A stretch of 64,000 nucleotides of DNA from Tetragenococcus osmophilus (GTDB taxonomy: Bacteria; Bacillota; Bacilli; Lactobacillales; Enterococcaceae), in assembly GCF_003795125.1 (NCBI RefSeq), contig NZ_CP027783.1, positions 620,001 through 684,000 of the forward strand. The letters run 5' to 3'. Position 1 is the first letter of the stretch. Every line of letters starts with the position of its first letter. Position numbers and translations under genes: made by a program. Shown here piece by piece: positions 1-8,065 of the stretch. Under the pieces are notes generated by a model that saw only the letters and a list, made by a program, of their open reading frames with translations, had not been told where the DNA came from and did no database searches.

Positions 1-2
1 GT

Positions 3-59
3 CCTATCTACGCAGGTGGCGTCAACCGTACAATGAATGAAATCATAGCAAATGCATAA
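3..59 (+). CDS. C-terminal end of an upstream gene (partial)
   Basis: An open frame runs in from the window edge and stops at TAA (57-59), giving 18 residues ending in NEIIANA. It lies 20 bases before the next start codon, on the same strand, so it is probably the last part of the preceding gene in the same operon. Eighteen residues are too few to name a family. Confidence 0.5.
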   Translation, partial: PIYAGGVNRTMNEIIANA

Positions 60-79
60 TCAAGAAAGGATGATAAAAC

Positions 80-871
80 ATGGATCTAAATTTAGCAAAT
101 AAAACCGTTCTCATCACAGGTGGCGGTTCTGGCATCGGTTTAGCTACTGCTAAAGCATTAAATGAAGAAGAAGCAACCACTGTATTATTTGATAAAAAAT
201 TCGATCAATTTCATGAAGCAGAATTTACTAACCCACAACTCGTAAAAACAGTGACAGGCGATGTGCGTCAACCAGATGAGCTTGCCCAATTACATCAAGA
301 ACTAAAAGAGCAACAACTAACTTTTGATATCTTGATTAATTGTGCTGGTATCACTGGAGCACAAGGCTCGTTTTCGGATATCTCCCTAGAAGATTGGCAT
401 GAAGTCTTTGATATCAACCTTTTTGGAGCAGTTAATACAACCAAAGAATTCCTTAGTGATTTACGTGAAAATCATTGGGGTCGCGTTCTCTTTTTATCTT
501 CTGAAGATGCATTACAACCTTACGATGACGAAATTCCTTATTGTGCTACGAAAGCAGGTTTGTTAGCCTTATCTAAAGGACTAGCTAAAACACTGGGGCC
601 AGAAGGAATTACTGCAAATGCGGTTTCTCCTGCTTTTATCAATACACCAATGACCGATAAAATGATGCAAAATCGAGCAGATGAGTTAAATGTTTCTTTT
701 GACGAAGCTATTCAATCTTTCTTAAAAGAAAGAAGACCTTTTATGACTAGTTCTCGTCGCGGCTATCCAGAAGAAGTGGCTAATGTTATTACCTTTTTAT
801 GCTCAGAAAAAGCTGATTTTGTAAATGGCGCTAATTACCGGGTAGACCACAATTCAGTAGGCACAATTTAA
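80..871 (+). CDS. SDR-family NAD(P)-dependent oxidoreductase
   Basis: A 263-residue classical short-chain dehydrogenase acting in the cytoplasm on an unknown alcohol, carbonyl or sugar substrate. The Rossmann glycine motif TGGGSGIG is at about residues 13-20, the NCAG motif at about 87-90, and the catalytic Ser plus YCATK (Tyr-x-x-x-Lys) at about 140-160. The late region FINTPMTDK is usual for the family. An AAAGGA ribosome site lies 11 bases before the ATG. The gene is 22 bases before a PHP-domain phosphatase, so the two are probably co-transcribed. The substrate cannot be told from sequence. Confidence 0.88.
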   Translation: MDLNLANKTVLITGGGSGIGLATAKALNEEEATTVLFDKKFDQFHEAEFTNPQLVKTVTGDVRQPDELAQLHQELKEQQLTFDILINCAGITGAQGSFSDISLEDWHEVFDINLFGAVNTTKEFLSDLRENHWGRVLFLSSEDALQPYDDEIPYCATKAGLLALSKGLAKTLGPEGITANAVSPAFINTPMTDKMMQNRADELNVSFDEAIQSFLKERRPFMTSSRRGYPEEVANVITFLCSEKADFVNGANYRVDHNSVGTI

Positions 872-893
872 TTGTAACTAGGAGGAACTTACG

Positions 894-1676
894 ATGAAGT
901 ATTATGACCAGCACTTACACACTTTTTTATCTTTTGATTCACAGGAAATTTTCGAAAATTATTTATTAAACAATCCGGCTTATTTTGTAGCGACCGACCA
1001 TTTCGACTTGCATAACCCAGGCGACAATTTTCAAGATGACATCCCTGACTATGAAAAATTAACACAAAAAATTAACGAACTAAAAGCCAATTACCCTACA
1101 ACATTTTTAAAGGGCGTGGAAATTGGCGTTGTTCCTGGTCAAGAAAAACAAATCAATGATTATCTCGCCCAAAACCCCTATGACTTAAAATTGTTAAGTA
1201 TCCATCAAAATGGAAAATTTGATTATATAGATGATGTGGTTCTAAAAAAAGATAAATATGATGTGGCAAAAATGTATTTTGATCAAATGTCAAAAGTTCT
1301 AGGTACTTTTGACAACGCGCAAATCTTAACTCATTTTGAATATGGCTTACGCCGTCTTGATTTTACTCCCCAAGAGCTAGAAGAACATTTTGAAAAAGAG
1401 CTTACTCAGATTCTTAAAAAAGTCATTCAAAAAGAAATGGCACTAGAATTGAATGCTAAAAGTTTCGGTTATTATCAAAATGCCAATCTTTATCGTTATG
1501 TTATTCCTTTGTATAAAAGTCTTGGCGGGAAATTTTTCACTCTTGGTTCTGACGCTCACCAATCAGAAGACTATCAGGCCCTCTTTCCTGAAATGGCAGG
1601 TCTTTTAAAAGAGTTCGGCGTGAATTTTTTGGTTACCTTCCAAAAAAACGACCGCTTTCTTACCGAATTACCTTAA
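894..1676 (+). CDS. PHP-domain phosphatase, histidinol-phosphatase-like
   Basis: A 260-residue PHP-superfamily metal-dependent phosphoesterase. The metal-binding HLH pair is at residues 7-9, followed by ATDHFDLH near 33-40, an internal SIHQNG, LTHFEYG and the late SDAH motif. The length and order match HisJ-like histidinol phosphatases, but no other histidine-pathway gene is present, so the true substrate may be another phosphomonoester. A strong AGGAGG site precedes the ATG. It follows the SDR gene by 22 bases and is probably translated from the same message. Confidence 0.75.
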   Translation: MKYYDQHLHTFLSFDSQEIFENYLLNNPAYFVATDHFDLHNPGDNFQDDIPDYEKLTQKINELKANYPTTFLKGVEIGVVPGQEKQINDYLAQNPYDLKLLSIHQNGKFDYIDDVVLKKDKYDVAKMYFDQMSKVLGTFDNAQILTHFEYGLRRLDFTPQELEEHFEKELTQILKKVIQKEMALELNAKSFGYYQNANLYRYVIPLYKSLGGKFFTLGSDAHQSEDYQALFPEMAGLLKEFGVNFLVTFQKNDRFLTELP

Positions 1677-1830
1677 AGTTAAATCATAACCACCCTTCAA
1701 AAGGGTGGTTTGCTCTGGGGCTATAAGCCCCCAATACTAGCCAGCGTCTCAAGGCGCTGGCTTTCACTTTGTTCAAGCCACACTGGTTTTGTCTCTTTTG
1801 CTACCTCTCAAGAGGTGTTTTTATCACTCT

Positions 1831-2286
1831 CTAACCCTTAAAAGGGTCTGCATATTCTCGAACACTTAGTTTATCTAAGGCCATATCATGTTTTTCTTGC
1901 TCTTGAATATATTTCTTGATGGTTGCCTCATTAAGACCCACTGTGCTCACATAATAACCTTCTGCCCAAAAATGACGATTCCCAAATTTGTACTTCAAAT
2001 TGGCATGTTTATCAAACATCATCATGGCGCTTTTTCCTTTTAAATACCCCATAAAGCTAGAAATACTTATCTTCGGTGGTATACTTACGAGCAAGTGAAC
2101 ATGATCGGGCATCATATGTCCTTCTAGGATTTCTACACCTTTATAACTGCACAATCTTTTGATAATCTCTTGTAGACTTGCTCTGTATTGATTATAAACA
2201 ATTTTTCTTCTATACTTGGGGGTGAATACAATATGGTATTTGCATAACCATTTTGTATGGGCTAAACTATTTGCTTTGTTAGCCAA
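1831..2286 (-). CDS. tnpA: IS200/IS605-family Y1 transposase TnpA
   Basis: A 151-residue HUH endonuclease that cuts and joins single-stranded DNA at the element ends. The HIVFTPKYRRK block is at about residues 18-28, the HUH motif is the HVH in MMPDHVHLL, and the catalytic tyrosine is in the helix KKYIQEQ near residue 126. The length is typical and the frame is intact, so it may be active. The start is TTG, with a GGAAGAG ribosome site a few bases upstream that is also the 3' arm of a long hairpin. Confidence 0.93.
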   Translation of the reverse strand: MANKANSLAHTKWLCKYHIVFTPKYRRKIVYNQYRASLQEIIKRLCSYKGVEILEGHMMPDHVHLLVSIPPKISISSFMGYLKGKSAMMMFDKHANLKYKFGNRHFWAEGYYVSTVGLNEATIKKYIQEQEKHDMALDKLSVREYADPFKG

Positions 2287-2289
2287 CTG

Positions 2290-2351
2290 AATCTCTTCCT
2301 TTCATTACCATGTAGCCTGAACAACTACATTGTAACGCTAGTGAAGAGATT
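2290..2351 (-). promoter_or_regulatory. RBS-sequestering hairpin in the tnpA leader
   Basis: AATCTCTTC (2290-2298) pairs perfectly with GAAGAGATT (2343-2351). The inner stems TTAC/GTAA (2305-2308 and 2332-2335) and ATGTAG/CTACAT (2310-2315 and 2325-2330) complete a roughly 60-base hairpin. In the tnpA message the 3' arm is the ribosome site itself, so translation is expected to be blocked. IS200 of enterobacteria is known to use the same strategy. A T-run follows on the plus strand (2350-2356), so it could also stop incoming plus-strand transcription. Confidence 0.65.
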
Positions 2352-2442
2352 TTTTTAGTATAACTTTTTCCTTTCCACCCGCATAGCGGGTGGTTTTTTG
2401 TTTCGCACGCTACGCGAGCTCAACCCGGTCTAAAGACTTAAT

Positions 2443-2472
2443 AAAAGCAGGAAGTCGAAACTTCCTGCTTTT
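2443..2472 (-). terminator. Terminator of the small acidic gene
   Basis: A 12-bp perfect stem (2443-2454 with 2461-2472) and a 6-base loop, with T-rich sequence on both sides, so it can work in both directions. It lies 3 bases downstream of the 55-codon minus-strand gene. Confidence 0.75.
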
Positions 2473-2475
2473 TCT

Positions 2476-2643
2476 TTATTTATCTTCTATTTTTTCCTCA
2501 TCAATTTTTTCTGGGTCAACGATGTCTTTTTCTGCAGCTTCTTTTTGTGCTTCTTTGAATACTTTCTCTTTTTCGTCCTTATACTCACTTTGACGTTGGG
2601 CATAGACTTCTTCTTTTGTTTGTTCTTTCTTATCCTCTGCCAT
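2476..2643 (-). CDS. Small highly charged protein, 55 residues, unknown
   Basis: The reading frame starts with ATG (MAEDKKEQTKEEVYAQ) and ends in EEKIEDK; nearly half the residues are Asp, Glu or Lys. There is no membrane segment and it is probably a soluble helical or disordered protein. The case for a real gene is a strong AGGAGG site about 7 bases before the ATG, an independent terminator immediately after the stop, and a promoter-sized gap to the divergent neighbour. I do not recognise a family. It is between an IS element and a pRiA4b ORF-3-like gene, which says nothing about its job. Confidence 0.7.
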   Translation of the reverse strand: MAEDKKEQTKEEVYAQRQSEYKDEKEKVFKEAQKEAAEKDIVDPEKIDEEKIEDK

Positions 2644-2716
2644 GAAAATCCCTCCTCCTTTTATTTGGGGACTAACTCTACCTTTACTATAAAGAATTTT
2701 CCTTCATTTGTAAATT

Positions 2717-2747
2717 ATGACAACTTAAAAGCGTTATCTGTTATAAT
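2717..2747 (+). promoter_or_regulatory. Promoter for the pRiA4b ORF-3-like gene
   Basis: ATGACA (2717-2722) matches the -35 consensus at five of six positions, and TATAAT (2742-2747) is a perfect -10 after a 19-base spacer. It points at the gene beginning at 2777. Confidence 0.55.
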
Positions 2748-2776
2748 AAAAGAAACTTTGAAAGGATGTGTCCTTA

Positions 2777-3814
2777 ATGGCTAAAATCGATGATTTAATT
2801 GATAAGTACTTTCAAACCAAACAGGATGAACTTAACGACTATACTGAAAATATTGATAACCCCGCTGAACTGGTTAAGATGTTATTAGAATTTACTGATA
2901 GTATGGAAAAACCTCAAGATTTTGCGGATCTTAAACTACTGGAACAATTTTATTTAAAACATTTACCCGCCGAAACTTTAGTTTTTGCCGATGAAGTATT
3001 AGCGATTCATGAGGTTATTCTAGACTTTTATCAATTTATGCAAGAAAATAATTTCTTAACTAAAAAAGACTATCTTAATGTTTTATCCTTTTTACAAAAG
3101 AATAAACATACTTTTCTTAGAAAAATGATGGATGAACAAGTTTGGTCAAGAGAAAAAAAGAAACGAATGGACGAAATGAACCAAGAAATGATAGATTCAT
3201 TGCCACCTGAAATGAATGATTTTTTCCAAGGGTTAAATAATATGTTTAATCAAGAAGAGGAGAAACAATCAACTGATAATGTGATCGATTTTCCTTCAGA
3301 TTATCAAGAACCCAAGTCTTATGCCATTCAGTTGCGTATCGATTTAGCTGGTTATAAACCACCTATCTGGCGACGTGTCCTCGTTCCTTTTGATTATACT
3401 TTAGATGATTTACATGAGGTCATTCAAAATAGTTTTGAGTGGGAAAATGAACATTTGTATCAATTTATGATTGATGGCCAATTTTATCAGCCTGACACGG
3501 GCTTCATAGACGATTTCGGGGAATTTCCTCCTCAAGATACAGCTTCTATGACACTCGGCGAAGTTTTTATTTTCAATAAATCCATCGATTATATCTATGA
3601 TTTTGGCGATGATTGGCAACATAAAGTGAAATTAGAAAAAGTTATTCCTTATAATGAGTTATCAAGTGCTTCGTCAAAATTAACAGGACCTGAACAATTA
3701 CCCATTTGTCTTACCGGTCGACAAGATGCGCCCTTGGAAGATTCTAGAGGAGAGGAAGCTTTCGCGTCTTTTGATTTAGACAAAATTAATAAACGATTAT
3801 CAGAGTTAAGCTAA
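2777..3814 (+). CDS. Plasmid pRiA4b ORF-3-like family protein
   Basis: A 345-residue protein. The C-terminal part from about residue 178 (AIQLRIDLAGYKPPIWRRV, then LDDLHEVIQNSF) is the pRiA4b ORF-3 domain, a small fold of unknown function often found with IS1096-like or accessory genes. The N-terminal half is helical and acidic and has no domain I recognise. I chose ATG 2777 because AAAGGA (2761-2766) is well placed for it and overlaps the alternative GTG at 2768. It has its own promoter and terminator, so it is monocistronic. Confidence 0.75.
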   Translation: MAKIDDLIDKYFQTKQDELNDYTENIDNPAELVKMLLEFTDSMEKPQDFADLKLLEQFYLKHLPAETLVFADEVLAIHEVILDFYQFMQENNFLTKKDYLNVLSFLQKNKHTFLRKMMDEQVWSREKKKRMDEMNQEMIDSLPPEMNDFFQGLNNMFNQEEEKQSTDNVIDFPSDYQEPKSYAIQLRIDLAGYKPPIWRRVLVPFDYTLDDLHEVIQNSFEWENEHLYQFMIDGQFYQPDTGFIDDFGEFPPQDTASMTLGEVFIFNKSIDYIYDFGDDWQHKVKLEKVIPYNELSSASSKLTGPEQLPICLTGRQDAPLEDSRGEEAFASFDLDKINKRLSELS

Positions 3815-3815
3815 G

Positions 3816-3850
3816 AAAACAGCTGGGCGGATGCTCAGCTGTTTTTAGCT
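3816..3850 (+). terminator. Rho-independent terminator
   Basis: AAAACAGCTG (3816-3825) pairs with CAGCTGTTTT (3836-3845) and is followed by further T residues. It begins just after the stop codon of the pRiA4b ORF-3-like gene. Confidence 0.8.
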
Positions 3851-3860
3851 TTATCATTTT

Positions 3861-4079
3861 CTAGCGTTACTTTGCTAATCTAACTCTAGTTTTGTTACTT
3901 TCTAGAGTTACTTTGTTAATCCAACTCTAGTTTTGTTACTTTCTAGAGCTACTTTGTTAATCTAACTCTAGTTTTGTTACTTTCTAGAGCTACTTTGTTA
4001 ATCTAACTCTAGTTTTGTTACTTTCTAGAGCTACTTTCCTATTCTTACTCTAGTTTCTTCACTTTCTAGAGCTACTTTG
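3861..4079. repeat. 41-bp periodic inverted-word array A (CTAGAG)
   Basis: The word CTAGAG occurs at 3902, 3943, 3984, 4025 and 4066 (with variant CTAGCG at 3861), exactly 41 bp apart. Its inverse CTCTAG occurs at 3884, 3925, 3966, 4007 and 4048, again exactly 41 bp apart. Each inverse/direct pair can form an 8-bp stem. The spacers contain CTACTTT and CTAGTTTT. The array fills the gap between two convergent genes, after one terminator and before another. There is no coding potential. It shares period and spacer words with arrays at 13.9 and 26.5 kb. Confidence 0.9.
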
Positions 4080-4110
4080 TACGGCTTCCCTTCTTTTTAA
4101 TATTCAGTAC

Positions 4111-4155
4111 AAAAAACCTGTATCCCTTACAATCGAATAAGGATACAGGTTTTTT
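4111..4155 (-). terminator. Terminator of nrnA
   Basis: AAAAAACCTGTATCC (4111-4125) pairs with GGATACAGGTTTTTT (4141-4155), with a short inner stem. The symmetry gives T-runs on both strands. It lies next to the stop codon of the minus-strand nrnA gene. Confidence 0.85.
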
Positions 4156-4156
4156 G

Positions 4157-5113
4157 TTAATTATTTGCAGGAAAATCAATGCAAACTTTTTGAATTTCTT
4201 CATAAAGTTTTTGCGCTTCATCTAAGTTTCTTACATTAGCACCACTAGCTAAATCGTGGCCGCCACCGTCATAACGTTTGGCAATGCCGTTAATTGCGGG
4301 GCCTTTAGAACGCATACGTACGCGATAATATCCTTCAGGCTGTTGGACAAAAATTGCCCATGCCAATACATTTTCAATAGTGCCTGGCAAAGGAACAACT
4401 CCAGATGTTTGTGCATCAGAAACACCATAGTCTTCTAACATCTCTGTACTAAATGTTACATAAGCAGCTCCCGAAGAATCGATTTGCAAGTTTTCATAAA
4501 CATAGCCAGATAGGCGCGCTACATTTCTTGAAATTTGTTCAATTTGTCGATTTAAAGCAGCATAGTCAAAGCCAAAGTCGATCAAATCAGCAGCAATTCG
4601 TAAGGTGTGAGGAGAAGAGGCCGGGTACAAAAAGCGTCCTGTATCTCCTACGATGCCAGCATATAACAAACGGGCCGCTTCTTTGGTCATATGTAAATCA
4701 TCAGGAAATAATTGCCAAAAATCTGCGATAATTTCACTGCAACTGGAAGCAGCAGCTTGTACCCACATCAAATCGCCATAAGGTTCTTCATTAGGATGAT
4801 GATCAATTTTAATTAATTTATCTCCCATTGCAAATCGCTCATCACTAATACGAGGAGCATTTGCTGTGTCTGTCACAATTACTAAAGCTCCTTGATAAGT
4901 TGCATCGTCCACTTCTTGCATATGTGCTAAATAACCAAGACCTTCAGTGGCTCCACCAACTTGATAAATATTTTTTTCGGGAAAGCTAGCACGTAAAAGC
5001 TCAGCTAAGCCAACTTGTGAGCCAATAGCGTCTGGGTCAGGCCGTTGATGGCGGTGGATAATAATCGTTTCATAAGCCTTAATTTCGGCTAAAATATTTG
5101 CTTGTACACTCAT
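4157..5113 (-). CDS. nrnA: DHH/DHHA1 phosphoesterase NrnA (oligoribonuclease/pAp phosphatase)
   Basis: A 318-residue DHH-family enzyme that degrades very short RNAs, including pApA from c-di-AMP breakdown, and removes the 3'-phosphate from pAp. Motif HRHQRPDPDAIGS is near residue 21, the DTANAPR block near 82, DHHPN at about 105, and the DHHA1 motif GGGHDLASGA close to the C-terminus. Length and motif order match NrnA. It starts 22 bases after the ytoI-like gene and shares its transcription direction; the same pair is common in Firmicutes. Confidence 0.9.
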   Translation of the reverse strand: MSVQANILAEIKAYETIIIHRHQRPDPDAIGSQVGLAELLRASFPEKNIYQVGGATEGLGYLAHMQEVDDATYQGALVIVTDTANAPRISDERFAMGDKLIKIDHHPNEEPYGDLMWVQAAASSCSEIIADFWQLFPDDLHMTKEAARLLYAGIVGDTGRFLYPASSPHTLRIAADLIDFGFDYAALNRQIEQISRNVARLSGYVYENLQIDSSGAAYVTFSTEMLEDYGVSDAQTSGVVPLPGTIENVLAWAIFVQQPEGYYRVRMRSKGPAINGIAKRYDGGGHDLASGANVRNLDEAQKLYEEIQKVCIDFPANN

Positions 5114-5135
5114 CTAGGTTCTCCTCTTTATTAAA

Positions 5136-6467
5136 TTATGGACGTTCCATCACTTGGCAAACTACAATGGCCTTAGCTACCAAGGAATTTTCGATAAATA
5201 CATTCACGTCTAATTTAGCGGAACGTCTACCCAATTCTAAAATTTGTGGCTGCAATTGTAATTGACTTTCAAGTTGGATCAAATGGAAATAATGTAAGTT
5301 CACTTGTTCAATCCAAGCATTGCGTCGATGATTTGCTACCATCACTCGTTTTGTCACATTGGCAATTACTTCATTTAAGACGCCAAAAGAAATCGTTCCT
5401 AACTCATCCACCATTTGTGGCGTAACGTCGAAAGTAAATTGTGGAACTGCAAGTTTGTTTCCTTCAAAATCTTGTTCAATCGATTGGATTTCGCCTGTAA
5501 TTTGATCAGAAATCGTATCTGTAACTTGTGGCTGACGTTGAACCAATTGCATGGCTTTCATCACATCCTGCCGAGTCACAATGCCTAGTAAAGACAGGTC
5601 ATCAGCAACTACAGGCATCACTTCTAAGCCATCCCAAATCATTTGGTGACTGACAGAAGCCACGCTCATTTCTTTTTTTACCATACGTGGTTCTTTTGTC
5701 ATTACTCGTTCAATCAATTGGGCATCTGATTTTCCTAGCACGTCTTTGGCGGTAATAATCCCTACGACACGCATATTTTTATTAACCACAGGATAACGTG
5801 AATGCTGACTTTCTTCAGAAAGAGCACGATAATCTTTGATACTATCAGCTGTGGTCAAATAGCGCGTTTTCTCCAGTGGCATATAAATGTCGCCCACTAA
5901 TAAAATATCTTTTTTGATCAACTGATCGCTCATCGCCCGGTTAATCATGCTAGCTACTGTAAACGTATCGTAACTCGTACGCAAAATGGGTAATTCTAAC
6001 TGATCGGCTAATTCTTCATTGGCTTGTGAAGTATCAAAGCCGCCAGTAAGTAATACGGCGGCTCCAGCTTTTAAAGCCAACTCTTGGGCATCTAAACGAT
6101 TACCTACAATCATCAAAGAACCCGGCGTCACATAACGTTGCATCGCTTCTAGTGTCATAGCGCCGATCACAAATTTATTTAGATCTTTTTGTAAACCATT
6201 TGCGCCGCCTAAAACATCACCATCAATAATACGAACTACTTCTGCAAATGTTAATTGTTCAATGTTCTTTCTTAATTTCCGTTCAATGCGAATAGTACCC
6301 ACTCGTTGAATCGTGGAAACAAGGCCCGTATTTTCGGCATCTTTAATTGCTCGATAAGCTGTTCCTTCGCTGACATCCAAAGTTTTGGCAATACCGCGAA
6401 CTGAAATTTTTTCTCCAACTTGCAAACTTTCGATATGGGCCAAAATCAAATCATGTTTGGTCGCCAT
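5136..6467 (-). CDS. ytoI: HTH-DRTGG-CBS-hotdog domain regulator, YtoI-like
   Basis: A 443-residue multi-domain cytosolic protein. An HTH region comes first (ISVRGIAKTLDVSEGTAYRAI, about residues 18-40), then a DRTGG domain (about 70-185), a CBS pair (about 190-310; RYPVVNKNMRVVGIITAKDV and MPVVADDLSLLGIVTRQDV) and a C-terminal hotdog/thioesterase-like domain. CBS pairs usually bind adenine nucleotides, so it probably senses a nucleotide ligand. Its place beside nrnA and a UPF0173 hydrolase matches other Firmicutes. Its targets are unknown. Confidence 0.85.
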   Translation of the reverse strand: MATKHDLILAHIESLQVGEKISVRGIAKTLDVSEGTAYRAIKDAENTGLVSTIQRVGTIRIERKLRKNIEQLTFAEVVRIIDGDVLGGANGLQKDLNKFVIGAMTLEAMQRYVTPGSLMIVGNRLDAQELALKAGAAVLLTGGFDTSQANEELADQLELPILRTSYDTFTVASMINRAMSDQLIKKDILLVGDIYMPLEKTRYLTTADSIKDYRALSEESQHSRYPVVNKNMRVVGIITAKDVLGKSDAQLIERVMTKEPRMVKKEMSVASVSHQMIWDGLEVMPVVADDLSLLGIVTRQDVMKAMQLVQRQPQVTDTISDQITGEIQSIEQDFEGNKLAVPQFTFDVTPQMVDELGTISFGVLNEVIANVTKRVMVANHRRNAWIEQVNLHYFHLIQLESQLQLQPQILELGRRSAKLDVNVFIENSLVAKAIVVCQVMERP

Positions 6468-6473
6468 TATTTT

Positions 6474-7157
6474 CTACACCTCAATTGTCTCTCCGCTATC
6501 CATCACTTGTCCAACTCCCGGCAGTTCAGCGACAAATTTTTGCGGATCTTGTTTAATTTGTGGGAAGGTATTGTAATGAATAGGGACCACGGTTTTGGCT
6601 TTCAAACGATTGGCAGCACGAAGCGCATCCTTAGGTCCCATGGTAAAATTATCGCCAATAGGTAAAAACGCCACATCGATATCGTATTGTTCGCCCAATA
6701 AGGATAAATCACTATAATCAGCCGTGTCGCCTGCATGATAGATTGTTTTACCATCTGCTTGTAATAAAATGCCAGCAGGTTCTCCCATATAAATCATTTG
6801 GCCATCTTCTTCTTCATAACCAGAACTATGTTGAGCGTGGGTAAGCGTTACGCGACCAAATGGAAAGTCAAAGCCACCTCCGATGTTCATCGGATGAATA
6901 TTTTCAATTCCTTTTTTAGCCGCATACTTACAGACCTCAGCAATTCCAATAATTGTCGCATTATTTTGCTTGGCAATCGGAATCATATCACTAATATGAT
7001 CATCATGTCCGTGAGTAACTAAAATATAATCTGTGTTGATTTCCTTTGCACTCACATCAGCCAACGGGTTTTGTGTAATATATGGGTCAAATAGCAAACG
7101 AGTTCCATCTTCCAATACAACAGAAAGAACAGCATGTCCATGATACGTAATTTTCAT
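6474..7157 (-). CDS. UPF0173 metal-dependent hydrolase (YtkL-like)
   Basis: A 227-residue beta-lactamase-fold hydrolase. The metal-binding motif THGHDDHISD is at about residues 48-57, with AQHSSG near 109 and the later HAGDTADYSD. The family usually begins MKITYHGHA, and the ATG at 7157 gives exactly this; an upstream in-frame ATG at 7178 would only add seven residues and lies beside the ribosome site. It precedes the ytoI-like gene by 6 bases. Substrate unknown. Confidence 0.87.
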   Translation of the reverse strand: MKITYHGHAVLSVVLEDGTRLLFDPYITQNPLADVSAKEINTDYILVTHGHDDHISDMIPIAKQNNATIIGIAEVCKYAAKKGIENIHPMNIGGGFDFPFGRVTLTHAQHSSGYEEEDGQMIYMGEPAGILLQADGKTIYHAGDTADYSDLSLLGEQYDIDVAFLPIGDNFTMGPKDALRAANRLKAKTVVPIHYNTFPQIKQDPQKFVAELPGVGQVMDSGETIEV

Positions 7158-7239
7158 TCCAATACCCCTTTCTTTCAAATTTGTTTATTAAAAAATATAA
7201 CAGTATACACTTTATATTGTAACAGATAATGCCCAATAA

Positions 7240-7270
7240 AAAAACGTGCAAGCATTGCCCACACGTTTTT
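7240..7270 (-). terminator. Terminator of nagB
   Basis: AAAAACGTG (7240-7248) pairs with CACGTTTTT (7262-7270). It follows the nagB stop codon by 17 bases and is symmetric, so it may work in both directions. Confidence 0.75.
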
Positions 7271-7287
7271 GCTTTTCTATTCCATTA

Positions 7288-7989
7288 TTATAATTGACTT
7301 GCAGCTTCTTCATCGATGATTACGGCAACATCATTATGGTTTTGCAATACGCTAGCAGGTAGGTCTTCAGTAACTTCACCTTCAAGCATTCCCTTTACAG
7401 CATCTGCTTTAGCTTTTCCAAAAGCCATAAGAATAATTTTTTTACTTTGCATAATGGAGTGAATCCCCATAGTCAGTGCTCGAGTTGGCACATCTTCAAC
7501 TTTATCAAAGTAACGTTTATTCGCATTTACTGTAGATTCGGTAAGTTCTACTACATGAGTCGTGGCGTCAAATGAAGTTCCCGGCTCATTGAAACCGATA
7601 TGTCCGTTTTGACCGATCCCTAAGACTTGAATATCGATCGGATTGTCGGCGATAACGTCGTCATATCGTTTGCATTCAGCATCTAGATCTTCGGCTTTGC
7701 CATCAGGTACGTAAGTTTTTTTAAATGGCTTATGGTTAAATAAATGTTGATTCATAAAATAGCGATAACTTTGCTCATCATTACCATCTAAACCAACATA
7801 TTCATCCAAGTTCACCGACACTTTATCCGAAAAATCCATATCGCTTGAAACCATATAACTATACATTGTTTCCGGGGTACTACCTGTTGCTAAACCGAAC
7901 GTGTCTGCGCCATTAGTAATGCCATCTTTTATGATTTCAAAAGCTTTTTGGCCACCTTCGTCGGCATTTTTCACGCGTATAATGTCCAT
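7288..7989 (-). CDS. nagB: Glucosamine-6-phosphate deaminase NagB
   Basis: A 233-residue enzyme converting glucosamine-6-P to fructose-6-P and ammonia. GLATGSTPE (phosphate loop) is near residue 32, LDEYVGL with the catalytic Asp near 62, and the [15 protein letters not shown] block at about 123-137. The length is that of the short, monomer-type Gram-positive NagB. It has its own promoter and operator separating it from mtlD; nagA is not in the window. Confidence 0.95.
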   Translation of the reverse strand: MDIIRVKNADEGGQKAFEIIKDGITNGADTFGLATGSTPETMYSYMVSSDMDFSDKVSVNLDEYVGLDGNDEQSYRYFMNQHLFNHKPFKKTYVPDGKAEDLDAECKRYDDVIADNPIDIQVLGIGQNGHIGFNEPGTSFDATTHVVELTESTVNANKRYFDKVEDVPTRALTMGIHSIMQSKKIILMAFGKAKADAVKGMLEGEVTEDLPASVLQNHNDVAVIIDEEAASQL

Positions 7990-8012
7990 GAAAAAATCTC
8001 CCTTACAAGTTT

Positions 8013-8054
8013 TTGGTATACACCAATACTAGCATGATTTTTCACAAAATGCAA
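8013..8054 (-). promoter_or_regulatory. nagB promoter with NagR-type (dre) operator
   Basis: On the minus strand, -35 TTGCAT (8049-8054) and -10 TAGTAT (8026-8031) are 17 bases apart. A near-palindrome TTGGTATACACCAAT (8013-8027) begins at the -10 and covers the likely start of transcription. It resembles the dre site bound by GntR/HutC-type NagR, so repression relieved by an amino-sugar phosphate is expected. Confidence 0.7.
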
Positions 8055-8065
8055 AACCATAACTG

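Larger units (their letters stand above)
1688..2393 (-). mobile_element. IS200/IS605-family element carrying only tnpA
   Basis: About 700 bp between two compact hairpins: 1688-1710 (AACCACCCTT/AAGGGTGGTT, 3-base loop) and 2375-2393 (CCACCCGC/GCGGGTGG, 3-base loop). In between lie a Y1 transposase gene on the minus strand, another strong hairpin at 1739-1762, and a smaller one at 1717-1731. IS200-type elements are about 700 bp, have subterminal hairpins rather than terminal inverted repeats, and make no target duplication, all of which fits. The exact ends are not certain; the hairpin at 1688-1710 could equally be the terminator of the upstream phosphatase gene. No tnpB is present. Confidence 0.75.

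Noticed and set aside
2390-2784. Plus-strand frames with hydrophobic Ser/Phe-rich translation
   Set aside because: They are the antisense of the 55-codon acidic gene and of intergenic DNA; no ribosome sites.
3861-4079. CRISPR array or classical tandem minisatellite
   Set aside because: Spacers are repeated, not unique, the repeated word is only 6-8 bases, and there are no cas genes. The mirrored words and shared scaffold with two other loci are not explained by simple slippage.
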